From Fratercula arctica (Eukaryota > Chordata > Aves > Charadriiformes > Alcidae), in NCBI GenBank assembly GCA_947846985.1, contig CANTUZ010000005.1:55057889-55121888 (forward strand): a stretch of 64,000 nt of DNA, given 5' to 3'. Below the pieces are notes generated by a model. It saw nothing but the letters and a program-made list of their open reading frames with translations, was not told where the DNA came from and searched no databases. The translations under genes were made by a program, and so were the position numbers. This document shows, in pieces, positions 1 through 10,463 of this stretch (the stretch's first letter is position 1; each line of letters starts with the position of its first letter).

Positions 1-1454
1 CGCATAGCATGGCACAGAAGGTCTACCGGGTTTATACAGAAGTTAGTCTAAGCAAACAGCAGAAGTTAAGGTTTACCACCTTTTGAGGGTCAGCCTGTGC
101 AACACCGCGGAATAAAAACTGGAAGTAACATGGAGCCCTGTGACTGGCATTTTGACAACTACTTCTAGGCTGACTGACTTCATCCCAAAACAAGTGTCTG
201 TGCTCCTGTGCTAGTGCCCAATGGTGATCCCATTTTCCCTCAGATCTTCTCAACACCTTCCAATTCTTTGTTGTTTACTTCCAACGCTCTTCTAAGTAGT
301 CCTGCTATTTTGAAGTAACTCTTCTACTTTATTCTATCTGGAGGACTGAACTGAGGCAGCAAACCCAAAACCTAATTGGGAGTTATGTTAATGTCTGCTA
401 CGCTGAACATGTGCCAATAATGCTTTGATTGCTCTCTGCATCTTCTGTCTCTTGTTATCTGAGCCTGTCTCTGCCAAAAGCCCCTCAAAGTATCTAAAGT
501 TTGGCCTCATGTCTTCTGCTTTAGGTGTATTTTTGTTGGACGGGTCGACACAGCGCTTTCCCTTCCCACATAAACCCTTTGTTTCTGAGAGAAAGGTTGC
601 AATTAAAAACCATGGCCACAAAGGGCGTGCTAGGCTTCGGGGTGGGCGGGAGGGGACGTGCGGTGGTACCAAGCAAATCTTCGGCTGGCCTGGTCCTGCC
701 TGCCGTAGGACAGTGTTGCAGCATCTTAGATCACTTCTGCGAGCAATTCTAAGCCAGTTTAGCAATTCTTAGCCAATTTACTACCAGGTCAGGAGGAAAA
801 TTATGAAAATGATGTCTTCTGATGGGGAATCCAGTCAGCCAAGGAACAGAGTTCACTTGGGATCTTGGAGTTATTTCTAATTCCTTAGGGGAGAGGTTAA
901 TAGCAGTGCCCTAGATGCTATAGCATTAGGATCCTTGGGGACAGGGGAGTTTCTTATTTATTTAGGCACTGGTTAAGTGCTTGCAGATATTAAATTCAAG
1001 CTCTTCCTCATAAAACAGTCAAGGGAAGATGCTTCCTAGTATCCATTAATCAAAAAATTACAGTATATAAAAATGTTAAATCAAACTCCATGTATGTGCT
1101 GCTAACTGCCACTGGGAATTTTTCTATAGGGTATAGAACCACTCTGGAGAAAGGACTTCTTTTGTGTTGGACTCAAAATATAATATACATCTTCCCAAGA
1201 GTTCTTTTACAGCTCTCTAACTGTTTTCAGCTCTACAGGCTGTGGTGACTGGTTCTGTACACAGTGGAACACGCATGACACTTTATTTAAATAAACAGCC
1301 GTGTATATTTCCACTGATAAACTAGAAACTGAAATATGGACAATACTGATAGGAGAAGCCGTTTGTCCAATTGACTCTCCTGGCACCTATCCATTTTTTT
1401 TTCACCTCATTGACTTTATAATATTTTGGACTTACATAAGCACCTTTCATATGA
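1..1454. other. Unique non-coding DNA, no gene recognised
   Basis: No gene or named repeat is recognised. The part from about 540 to 710 is GC-rich and holds about ten CpGs, which is dense for this window. Open frames overlap it on both strands (minus 388-765, 125 codons; plus 425-772, 115 codons). Neither translation matches a family I know. The remainder is AT-rich with no visible structure. Confidence 0.6.
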
Positions 1455-1645
1455 TGATCTCAAAGCTTTTCGCAAACATTAATTAAGCCTCTTGATGCCC
1501 CTGTGAGCTAAATAAATACGGTAGGTGCAGTTTCGATGGGTAAATGAAGATACAGAGTAGTTGTCTTGCCCAAGGTCGCCTCGTAATTCAGCAGTGGAGC
1601 TAAGAGGTAGAAAACTACCTGCCTGACTCCCCTCTCCAATGGCTT
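1455..1645 (-). repeat. MIR-like ancient amniote SINE fragment
   Basis: Read on the minus strand this follows the MIR/CORE-SINE layout. A diagnostic block reads GACCTTGGGCAAG in consensus and appears here inverted as cttgcccaaggtc near 1565-1577. It is flanked by the reversed 'count on a paper summary' region (gggtaaatgaagatacagag near 1538-1557) and by a reversed region ending in gatctcaaagcttttcgcaaa near 1457-1477. Divergence is high, as expected of an insertion older than birds. The exact subfamily (for example an amniote-wide MIR) cannot be fixed without an alignment. Confidence 0.7.
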
Positions 1646-1837
1646 GGTTTAAATCGGAATCTCCCGGATAACTTGCAAATGACAACTGAACTTTTGCACT
1701 GGGAAAAACGGATACAGCAAATAATGGCAGTTCGTATTCTGACAATGACCAGAGCTTTTCTACAGTTCTGAATTGTTACTGGTCTTTGCAAAAATAATTA
1801 TCTGCTTCATGCAACTGGCCCAGTGAAAGAACGAATT

Positions 1838-1857
1838 AAAAAAAAAAAAAAAAAAAA
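1838..1857 (+). repeat. A20 homopolymer
   Basis: An uninterrupted run of 20 adenines. No element body is recognisable upstream, so it is treated as a simple repeat rather than a retroposon tail. Confidence 0.9.
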
Positions 1858-2586
1858 GTCACGACTCAAAGTGTAGCTCTGTTTGTTCAGTTTTCCTGTT
1901 TTTACCTCATGTCTCTTCATGGTTTACTTACCTGCACCCAAGAAGAGGCTATGCAATACCTTAAAAATATTCTGTAGCAGGAATGGGATTAGCAGGAATA
2001 GGGAGTAGGGATGAGGAAATAAAGAAAAATGGAGATAGATCTCAGAGGACCTGAAGCGTAGTATTTGTCATATGATTTTGTTTCTCATCAGAACTTTATT
2101 GGATCTACCTTGTCACCTGAATACAGGAGGCAGATACCTGCTTTTGCTGCTGGGTTGGAAACTGGAGAAATCTGGTTTGCTGTTTACAGCATGTGAAAAG
2201 TGTGTATGTATGGAACAGTACATCACGTGAGACAAGTACCTTCATGCAGGACATTGGTCATGCCTTAAGAAAAGCGGGATGACTTTATTTTTCATAGTTC
2301 TTTTAGTGCATGAAATGCTTTTGGAGTCCTTTTAGCATGTGGCGGTGTCAAACTCATTGCCTCTGGTGTTGACTCCTCTTGCTACTAGTAAAATAATGCT
2401 GCTAGTTAGTTCAGTGATAACTTAATTGAGCAATAAATTTTTGCTTTCTGCATCAAGTATCTTTATTAGATTAAGAACTAGTTCATTATTTCCCCCTGTC
2501 CTGCCGCGTTTCTGAGCAGACTGCTGCAGATGCTGTGTTGCTACACTCGCAGCTTGCAGTGCAAACTGCATCTTCCAGAGGGAGAA

Positions 2587-2616
2587 CTGCAAGAAGTTAC
2601 GAATTAACTTCTGCAG
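2587..2616. other. Short imperfect inverted repeat
   Basis: The left arm ctgcaagaagtta (2587-2599) pairs with the right arm taacttctgcag (2605-2616) around a 5-base loop, with one bulged A. It lies in a stretch rich in CTGCA-like words (2,520-2,620). No function is assigned. Confidence 0.5.
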
Positions 2617-3346
2617 GAAGATTTATACTTCGCATGCAGTGTACTGGTCCAGGAACAAACACCTCTCCTTTGTTCTGATACTTGATGGAAGTGGCAAAGC
2701 ATTTTGTGGTGAGCATTTTGTAGACTGCTGCAGGGGGTTGGGACGCAAAGGTAAACGTGTGAACACAGCTCAGTTTAACAACCGTTTTGTTTTCCGGTTG
2801 CTTTTTGGTTCTGCCTATTCCTGATGCAGGAATAAGGAAATAGCTTAAGTCTGGAGCTGGGAAATGGAAGAAAGATTGTTACTTTTTGAAGAACTGATCA
2901 CAAATACAGTCCTATCTTCATATATTTTAGTTTTCTTGAAGGTTTGGTTTGGGCATTTGATGTAATATTGTACACGTGCTTGTTCTATTGTATCTATATT
3001 GTGTCCGTTACTTTTTAGTTTCTTTTTACGTTTGGCAAAATATGTAGGTTGATACCCAGTGAAATACAGCCGTTTCTAGCCTGGCAATCAAATGGTAGGT
3101 GGAACGCGGTGCAGTAATGATGGAAAGCTATCAGCTCAATAACATCCTGATCAAACTCAGGCTGATTTGACCTCATGGTACCTTGCTTACCTCAGAAGTG
3201 CACACCAAGATGATTGTGGTACCCTTGTTTAGTCAGGAAAAAGAATTAAGCCAAATCGGAATCAGAAAGCACGTTGCAGAAACAATCTTGCAAAGTGTAG
3301 AAAACTTGAATAAGTTTAATGTAGGAGAATTGTAATACATTTTTGA

Positions 3347-3374
3347 TCAACTCCAGTTCCTAGACTGGAGTTGA
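3347..3374. other. Perfect 11-bp inverted repeat (hairpin)
   Basis: tcaactccagt (3347-3357) and actggagttga (3364-3374) are perfect reverse complements around the 6-base loop tcctag. It is too short for a microRNA precursor. No function is assigned. Confidence 0.7.
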
Positions 3375-3761
3375 ATTTCTAATTTTTTTTTCCTAACATG
3401 CCCACATAATGAGTATACATCAGTCTGATTTTAAAAATTCCTATTTGAAGTTCTAAGTACCGGCACAAACGTCTATGAAATACATCTAATGTTTGTTGTC
3501 CGTATCTCATTTAGAAACATTTTTTTTTCTTCAGTGCATGTTTAATCAACTCTATGTTAAAGAAAACTCTTTCTCTATCAGGCCGTCTCATGTGTTATTC
3601 TGATTTTTGGGGGAAAATCCTGAGAGTGATGAGTTTTGCATCATGATTTGAAGTTCAATGCACACAGATCCTGTCAGATTTGGATGGCAGACAAAGCAAT
3701 TTCTTCAGATGAGGAGTCGTTTTGATAGCCTGCCTTCTAAGCCACTGAGATTTGATACATC

Positions 3762-3793
<32 letters not shown>

Positions 3794-3833
3794 GAAAAAG
3801 AAGAAAATCCCCCTGCTATAACCCCTGCTATAA
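3762..3833 (+). repeat. T8-A19 run, purine tract and 12-bp tandem duplication
   Basis: Eight Ts (3762-3769) run into 19 As (3770-3788), then an A/G-only tract to about 3807. This is followed by two exact 12-bp copies of cccctgctataa at 3810-3821 and 3822-3833. This looks like replication-slippage sequence. Confidence 0.85.
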
Positions 3834-4480
3834 CTGCCATGGCTGCCTTTAATTAATTTGTCGTGGGCCCTGGCAGCCACCGAGCCCTGAGAACCACCAG
3901 GAATGGGAAGACGTTTGGCTGGTGCGTCTGCAGCAATGCTACAAGCGCTGGATGACGTATATAATATATAGACTGATACACTGGCTAGGAGCAGGGTGCG
4001 TGCCAGGCATGTGGGAGCACGTATAGGTTGCTGTAACAGCTCCATGGCGTTGCTGTGCTCTCCCTCCTCCAGTACGTTGCATCTCATTAGCAGTCTCTTT
4101 CCGTGGAGTGTAAGAAACTCCCTTTGACCGGGGCATGTTGTTTACTTCCAAACCTGTGTACAGCTGGCAGAAATCCCTCCAGGCTGTGGTCAGAGCTGGA
4201 AGTTGGCCATTAACACAGGCTTCTTCTTTGTCATGATATAGACTTAAAGAAAAGAAAGCAGGTGCCCTCCTGGCATTTTATAAAGAGTCATTCATGAATA
4301 CAAGATACTGCATTTTGCATATTAGTGTGAGTGCCAATATAAACCCAGCTGTGTGCAAAATAAAGTGAAATATGTATTTCAAAAACTAGGCCACAGCTTT
4401 TCTATGGTGTAATCTGAAAGCATTTGAATCAACTTTGCATATGCATAGCCTTTTCTTTTAAAATTATATTTTTCCTTGGG

Positions 4481-4519
4481 TTTTTCTTTCTTTTTTTTCT
4501 TTTTTCTTTTTTTTTTTTT
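4481..4519 (+). repeat. T-rich low-complexity tract
   Basis: An almost pure T tract interrupted only by single Cs. On the minus strand it gives a lysine-rich chance reading frame that should not be read as a protein. Confidence 0.85.
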
Positions 4520-6823
4520 AAATGTGGTGATTTTGTAACACTTCTCCCAAGGTAATAAGACAATAACGCAAGCACAAGCTGAGGAAAACACAGGCAGATG
4601 CCGCAAAATGCATCTTGAAAATGCACCTCTGCGGCAACTTTCCATCCTCTTCTCTAGCCCCAGACTGGAGCCCTCCTCCTGTATTGAGCTGGGATTCTCT
4701 TCTTCCACATGCAACTGGTTTTGAGAAGGCAGTCAATAATTGTGCTTGGAATTTTATTATACTTTAGACCAAACTCTGCAAAGTTAAAAATTCTTTAGTG
4801 CTACTTTTCAGTCCTAGAGGTTGAAAAAAGTGGACTTTTAAGGTCCCTGATATACAACTGGTACTGGGTGATCTTCCTGCTGAGGGGAGGAGAAAAAAGA
4901 GGGAGTGAGGGAAAGAAGAGGAGAACCCTCTGGACGACGGTGGAGTTACCCACCAGAGCAGGTAACATCCAGCAGGTAGGTAATATCAGGAGTCATCTGT
5001 TTTGTGGGCCCGAGTGTAACTTGCTCCTTCTTGATCCCTGTACGCTTGCTTGATTTTATCGCCTTCGCAGATAGTCAACTGTTTTAAGAAAAACTTGCAA
5101 GGAAATAAAAGACATGTGTCCAGGTTTTTTTGGTCAGGTAATTACTAAATGCAAGGTGCATTTGGTGGCTGGAGTGAGGGCAATGTTTATTTTCTGGTAG
5201 TTGTAGCTGATGTGTGGCTGTGAGATGTTACAAGCTTTTCCTTACACTGAGTTTCAGCAACCTTTTCCAAAGAAAAAAGAAACTGGCTTCTCATTGCTGA
5301 GGTCGTGTGATACCCTGCTCCAATGTCAGGTGAAAAGAAGAATATAGGGAAGGAAATTTTCTCCCTTGGCCTGTTAGGCTGGGGGAGTTTGCCCACAGAT
5401 TAGACCCATAGATTAAGCTGGAAAAGGTTATTTCAACAGCAAAGTTTGGGTCTCCCCTGCTGTGGGAGTCGCAGTTTCAGGACTGCAATTACTTGCAGGT
5501 GGCTCTAAGGCCTCACCTGAGGGGCTGCTCCAGTCGTGGGGGAAGAATGGGAAGGCAATGGCCAAGTCCCTGGCGGGGATCTGCACCAGGGAGAGCTGGG
5601 GGACCACCATGCCTTCTTCCCGTGTGCCCCCCAGCATCCCCCGCCTTCTCTGCACGCCCCAGGGACAGGAGGGGTCGTTGCCGAGGAGCTGATGGGCCAG
5701 GCCTGAGGGCCTGGCTGTGAATGAAGCTGAAAATGCTCTCGTTTCATAAATGAAGATATTCAGGAGCTGTATCAAGCTGTGTTCCAGCGTCACAGAGGGA
5801 ACTGGGGACACGGTAGGACCCTCTTGTACCACCAGCTACACTTCCAGGTTCTGTAATCCAGCCAGCAGATGACACTACCTTCTTTTTTTTGTGTGCACTT
5901 CTCTTAGATGCCACAGCGGATGCCTCCGCACTCACACGCAGTGAAAAAGCCTGATCTGATACAACTCATTTCTCTGCTGCGAGTTGTGACTGACGGAGTG
6001 TGGCGCTAACAAAACCAGAGGAGCTTAAAACCGCGTGTGTGCACTTGTGAAATGAAGACGTGGGGGTTCAAGATGCACTGATAGCAGAAATTAATCTACG
6101 TCGAACTAGATCTGCTGTATTTTGATCTATGGCGAGTGGTGTTTTGGTTTAGTAGGATCCTTTGTTTTTTGCTAACAGGTGCTTGGCTGTAACAATATTC
6201 TTTCAGTTTGGTTCTGGTAGATTTAATAGTATAGTTGCTAAATTGAGTTTAGATAGTTTATCCTGTATATATTTAGAGATAAGAAGTTCATTTAGGGATT
6301 AAGGAATGCTTCTTGTATATGCACCATTAAGCATAGCACATCTGCTACTGAACTAGCAATCAGCAGAATATTGACAAAAGTTATAAAGAAATCTTTTTGT
6401 TCATGTGAACACACGTTTATACGCGAGGTTCTAGATGCTTACATGACAAATGAAGTAGCTCCAAGAGCTCTACATTAAATCCAAATTCATCCTGTGCTTG
6501 GGTGAAATACGAGTACTGATCTTGGTTAGAAACTGTTGTAGTTGAAGTGGGTCAAAAGAATTGGTGATAAAAAAAATAATCATCTTACAGCAAAGTAAGA
6601 TTGACATTTCAGTTGCAGTTTCTGCTTTTAAGAGGGAAAGAGGAGCTTGTTTTCTAGTATATGGGAGGAAGCTGAATAAACAGTAAGTTGTGAGAATAGT
6701 GACAAGGTGAAATGAAATATAGACTTTCATGTATTATTTGCTTTAACTGGAGAGTCAGGCCTCTAAAAGTAGCCTTCAGAGCAGTAATCAAAGCACAACA
6801 TTGTTTTTCTTAAAACAAACAAA

Positions 6824-6857
6824 CACAACCTAAAACCAAACACAATCTAAAACCAAA
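6824..6857 (+). repeat. 17-bp tandem duplication in a G-free tract
   Basis: Two copies of cacaacctaaaaccaaa (6824-6840) and cacaatctaaaaccaaa (6841-6857) differ at one base. They sit in a run from about 6814 to 6868 that has no G on the plus strand and consists mostly of A and C. Confidence 0.85.
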
Positions 6858-7455
6858 CTAAAAAAACTAAGTGGGGAAACAGTGAAAACTCCTGGAGCGT
6901 CTGGGAGAGAAGGGGAACAGAATGACCATGTTACTGACACCCAACAGCTGGTAACCAAAACCAAGGAGGGAGCTGAGAAAACGAAGGGGCTTCATCAAAA
7001 TCGTTGGGTTATCTAGTCCTCGTTCATACCAAACGTAACGCTTTATATGGCAATTAACTGAAAAGTGATTAAATCTTTGAAAGGTGGAGATGAGCCTTTC
7101 AGACGTGCAGGCGGTGGCTCTGAAATGCCTGCTGGTGGAGGAGAGCTCAGCGTGGTCTCTGCATGGGCAGCTCCAGGAAGCTTTTCTGGGCTATTTATAT
7201 ACTTTATGGCAGGCTGTTTGCTTTATAAGAGGAAAAGCTGATTCACGCTGGTGTGGAAGCTGATTGCGCTGCCAGTGGGAGAGGCAAATTTGAGGTACAC
7301 GAGGATAATTAAGCAGGAGATAACGCAGGATTCAAAAATACGGATCTATTTTTTTCTGAGAGGTCTGCGTGTTCGTGTGTGGGGCTCGACTGCAGGTGTC
7401 ACTGTTAGATCTAAAATAATGCTTTGCTCTTTGACTGTCGCTGTCACAATAGACT

Positions 7456-7482
7456 CCCCCCCCCCCCCCCCCCCAAAAAAAA
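7456..7482 (+). repeat. C19-A8 homopolymer junction
   Basis: Nineteen Cs (7456-7474) are followed directly by eight As (7475-7482). Length calls in such runs are error-prone. Confidence 0.85.
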
Positions 7483-7929
7483 GTCACACTTGTGATAGCA
7501 ATGTAAAATCTCGGAAATGTGTAGTAAACTGTAATCAGTTCAAGCTCCGCGTGAGCGTGTCTGTGCGCCTGTGTACGTACTGAGGGCGCACCTATACTTT
7601 AGGTGTGTATCTCGGCACCTTTACCATAAGCTCAAACATCTCCATAAACGAGACTTCCAACTTGGAGTCTCAACGCCTTGAAACCCTCCTTTTTTTTTTG
7701 CTTTGGGATGGGTGTTTAACCGCCACTGACCCTTCGCAAAGCCACGGTGAAATCTTTCATGGGGCTGTAGAATGTGTAGGCCTTAACCTGGGGATTTGAG
7801 AGCGAGCATCTGAAGTTGTTTACGGTGATTTGCAGTAGCTCAGTAATTCCATTCTCAGCAAATGAATTTGCTGGGGCTTATTTGTGGGGCTTTTTTTTGT
7901 TTATTTGTGTGTTTTAAATAGTCTGTGGC

Positions 7930-7950
7930 TTTTTTTTTTTTTTTTTTTTT
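7930..7950 (+). repeat. T21 homopolymer
   Basis: Twenty-one uninterrupted Ts. Nearby 8,030-8,120 is also T-rich and then A/G-rich. No retroelement body is recognisable. Confidence 0.85.
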
Positions 7951-8401
7951 CTGGGCAAACAGGCCTGATTCTTCCATGATCATTATTCAGGTAATGACTG
8001 AAGTGCTGCAAATTTACTCTCTCTATTTTTCACTTTTTTCTTTCCTCTTACATTTTTTTTTCCCTCTTTTCTCATTTTTGAAGAAAAAAGAGGGAATGAA
8101 AAAGAACCGAAAAAAAGAGGCTTAAAAATACCCTAGCAAAATCTTCCCCTCTGCCTAATTTGAAACTGCAACCTACTGTTTAGAAAGTGAACAAAGCATA
8201 GGATTCTGAGTGTATTTTGGAGTAGCTCACCAACAGCTATTCAAACAAGAAATTTTAAGAGAAATGTAATATTCTCATTAAGTACCAGTCTCCACAGCCT
8301 GTTCTTCCCCACCTGGATACCATCCCTTCAAAGCTGGTAGTCTGGTACCTGACACCGATTAGCTCACTATATTAACGTTTATCATGCTTTGTTGTTTTTT
8401 G

Positions 8402-8420
8402 TTTTTTTTTTTTTTTTTTT
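8402..8420 (+). repeat. T19 homopolymer
   Basis: Nineteen uninterrupted Ts preceded by shorter T runs (gttgttttttg). It is a simple repeat only. Confidence 0.85.
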
Positions 8421-8927
8421 CTTGGCGGTAGCTTTTCCTAAGTATTTATGCCATTTTATGAAGTATATCCCTAATCTAGATCACGTTATTTCTATTAATT
8501 TATCCCCAGTTTTCACTTTTTAAAACGTTGTGTTAGGCACCTATGTGGGATTTTTTTTGTTTCTTCTCAAATCCTGCCAAATGGTTTTGGTAAAGCAAAT
8601 GTGTTCGTGAGATTGAAAAATACTCTTTCTTTAAATCAGACAATGGAGTTTTTCACTTGCACAAATAAATGTATATATCCCTGAAAAAGCTCGCTCTAAT
8701 TGAATCCCGAACGTTCTGGAGGGATTTAGCCCTCCCTTTTTAATTTTTCTCAAAACAAACCCTAGAAATAAGAAAATTTTTTGAGGTGGGAAGGAAAGGG
8801 AGGGGGAATAGAAAAATAAAGCAAATAAATTTTTGAATAAGAATGACCCATGTACTGTGACCGGAGGGCAAATGCAAATGTCTGTTTTCAAACACAGACT
8901 CGTGAATTCTTATTAGGGGTTCGTGAC

Positions 8928-8963
8928 TGTGCCTCCAAGCACATCATTACATATTCATAAGTG
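8928..8963. promoter_or_regulatory. Candidate regulatory module, copy 1
   Basis: tgtgcctccaagcacat (8928-8944) has TGTGC and GCACA half-sites six bases apart. It is followed by atattcataagtg (8951-8963). The exact reverse complement of the 17-mer occurs at 34753-34769, and there too an ATATTCATnAGTG follows in the plus orientation. Because the half-sites are palindromic, both copies can be read in one orientation as TGTGC-N6-GCACA then ATATTCATnAGTG. Regulatory function is inferred from the shared layout only. Confidence 0.25.
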
Positions 8964-9164
8964 TGAGGAAAATAGACTCCTTCCACATTCAGGTGTGTTC
9001 AACTAAATGCTGCCCCTTTAATCTTAAAGAACAGCTCATTTGGTCTATTTTCTTCAGTTCACAAAGTGTTAAGGGAATATGAGATAAAAGATGCACACAC
9101 ACAAAAAGAGAAAGAAGCAGCGATATTCCACAAAGATCTTTTTAGTGTCAACTTAAATGCACAC

Positions 9165-9260
9165 AAATAGCAGATGATGATCTCTTTTATTGGACTAACA
9201 TTTATCCAGTAATATCCACACACTTTTAAAACCATTGAGACCTCCTCTTCAGGTGTTCAT
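9165..9260 (-). repeat. Probable old interspersed repeat fragment
   Basis: On the minus strand this reads as a CCTGAAGA-type start, followed after a gap by TTAGTCCAATAAAAGAGAT. I recognise that layout (CTGAAGAAGGG, then GTTGGTCTAATAAAAGATAT) from a repeat common in reptile and fish genomes. I cannot name the family with certainty and similarity is partial. Confidence 0.35.
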
Positions 9261-9878
9261 TTGAATAGAAATAGCTGAATGAGTGTTTTTATAATTGATC
9301 CCCTGAGTACTGAATGTCTAGTGCTGCATAACCAACATTTTCCCATTGCTGATTTTTTTTTCCAAATTGCTACTCTGCAAAATTAGGATTTTGTATAGTT
9401 TTGATAAGAAAATTAACCTTCCAAATGCCAGATCCCCTTAATGTTACTTAGGAACTGGTGTGAAGGTACAGCTGGAACTCTTGCACTCAAATGGATTATT
9501 CCATGTCTGTGAGGAAACAAAAAATCCTTTCTTTCATAAAATTAGACAGAAACTAGAGCTTCCCCCCTAAAAAAAGGTTGAAAGTTGTTTGTTTTGGTTG
9601 AGCTTCTTATCACTGTCCCTTAGATACGAAGCTGTTATCTTCAGAGTGTGCTTAATGAAACGCCTTTGCTTTCACCAGCAACAGAGAAACTTCGTAGTAC
9701 TTATTTGCTATTGTTTGACTTTTATGCTAGATGAAAAATCTGATGTATTTTCAACTTTTCTTTTTATCTTTAAAGTTACCTTTAGAAGATTTTTCTTGCA
9801 ACATATATTGCGTGTCATAAAAACTAAATTTTCTGTAGACACAACCAGGTACAGTGTATATTTCTTTTTTAATTTTTT

Positions 9879-9903
9879 CTCTCTCTCTCTCTTTTTTTTT
9901 TTT
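9879..9903 (+). repeat. CT dinucleotide run followed by T12
   Basis: Alternating C and T from about 9879 to 9891 runs into twelve Ts (9892-9903). It is a pyrimidine-only simple repeat. Confidence 0.8.
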
Positions 9904-10448
9904 AAATAGGAAAAAATATCTGGGTAATGCTTGTAATTTTGGATATAGAGTTTAAAAAAAATTATCTTGTTGTGAAGGTGCAGAGCAGCTGAAGTTTAAC
10001 AGCATGCATTACAGGTGGCTGTTCCTTCAGTAGCCCCTTGAAGGAAATGGAATTCCTAATTGATAGGAAATCATTTTGTAGCAGCAACACCTGAATAGTA
10101 GAGAGAAAGGGAAGAAGATATGATAATGACTGTGTGATAAAACTGGTTAGCATTTGTGTGCCATAGTAAACACTCATGAGTATAAAGAAAATACTAGCTA
10201 GCCACTAGAGATATCCACTTATGTTCATGATACAACCACTACAAACTCTAGTTCTATCAAACCAACATCAAGCACAAGATCCATCTTTAATTAATTTAAT
10301 CCTGTAGAGCTGAGACTCATTTTATTTGTGACTGTGCAGAGAGAAATTACACTTCCATACTTGCCTTGAACTTCAACCTTATACTTCCCTATCAGTCATA
10401 TTGAATAACACAAAAGCACATGCTCTGAAATTCGTGTCCTATTTTATT

Positions 10449-10463
10449 CCCCCCCCCCCCCCC
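10449..10463 (+). repeat. C15 homopolymer
   Basis: Fifteen uninterrupted Cs in otherwise AT-rich sequence. This is the second long C run in the window after 7456-7474. Confidence 0.85.

Larger units (their letters stand above)
1646..9164. other. AT-rich unique DNA with simple repeats
   Basis: No gene is supported. The longest open frames (for example minus 5428-5832, 134 codons) have no recognisable domain. Part of 5,480-5,720 is GC-rich, with overlapping open frames in several phases, which is what GC-rich random sequence gives. Simple repeats, two hairpins and a short A/C-only tract are listed separately. The rest shows no structure I can name. Confidence 0.6.
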
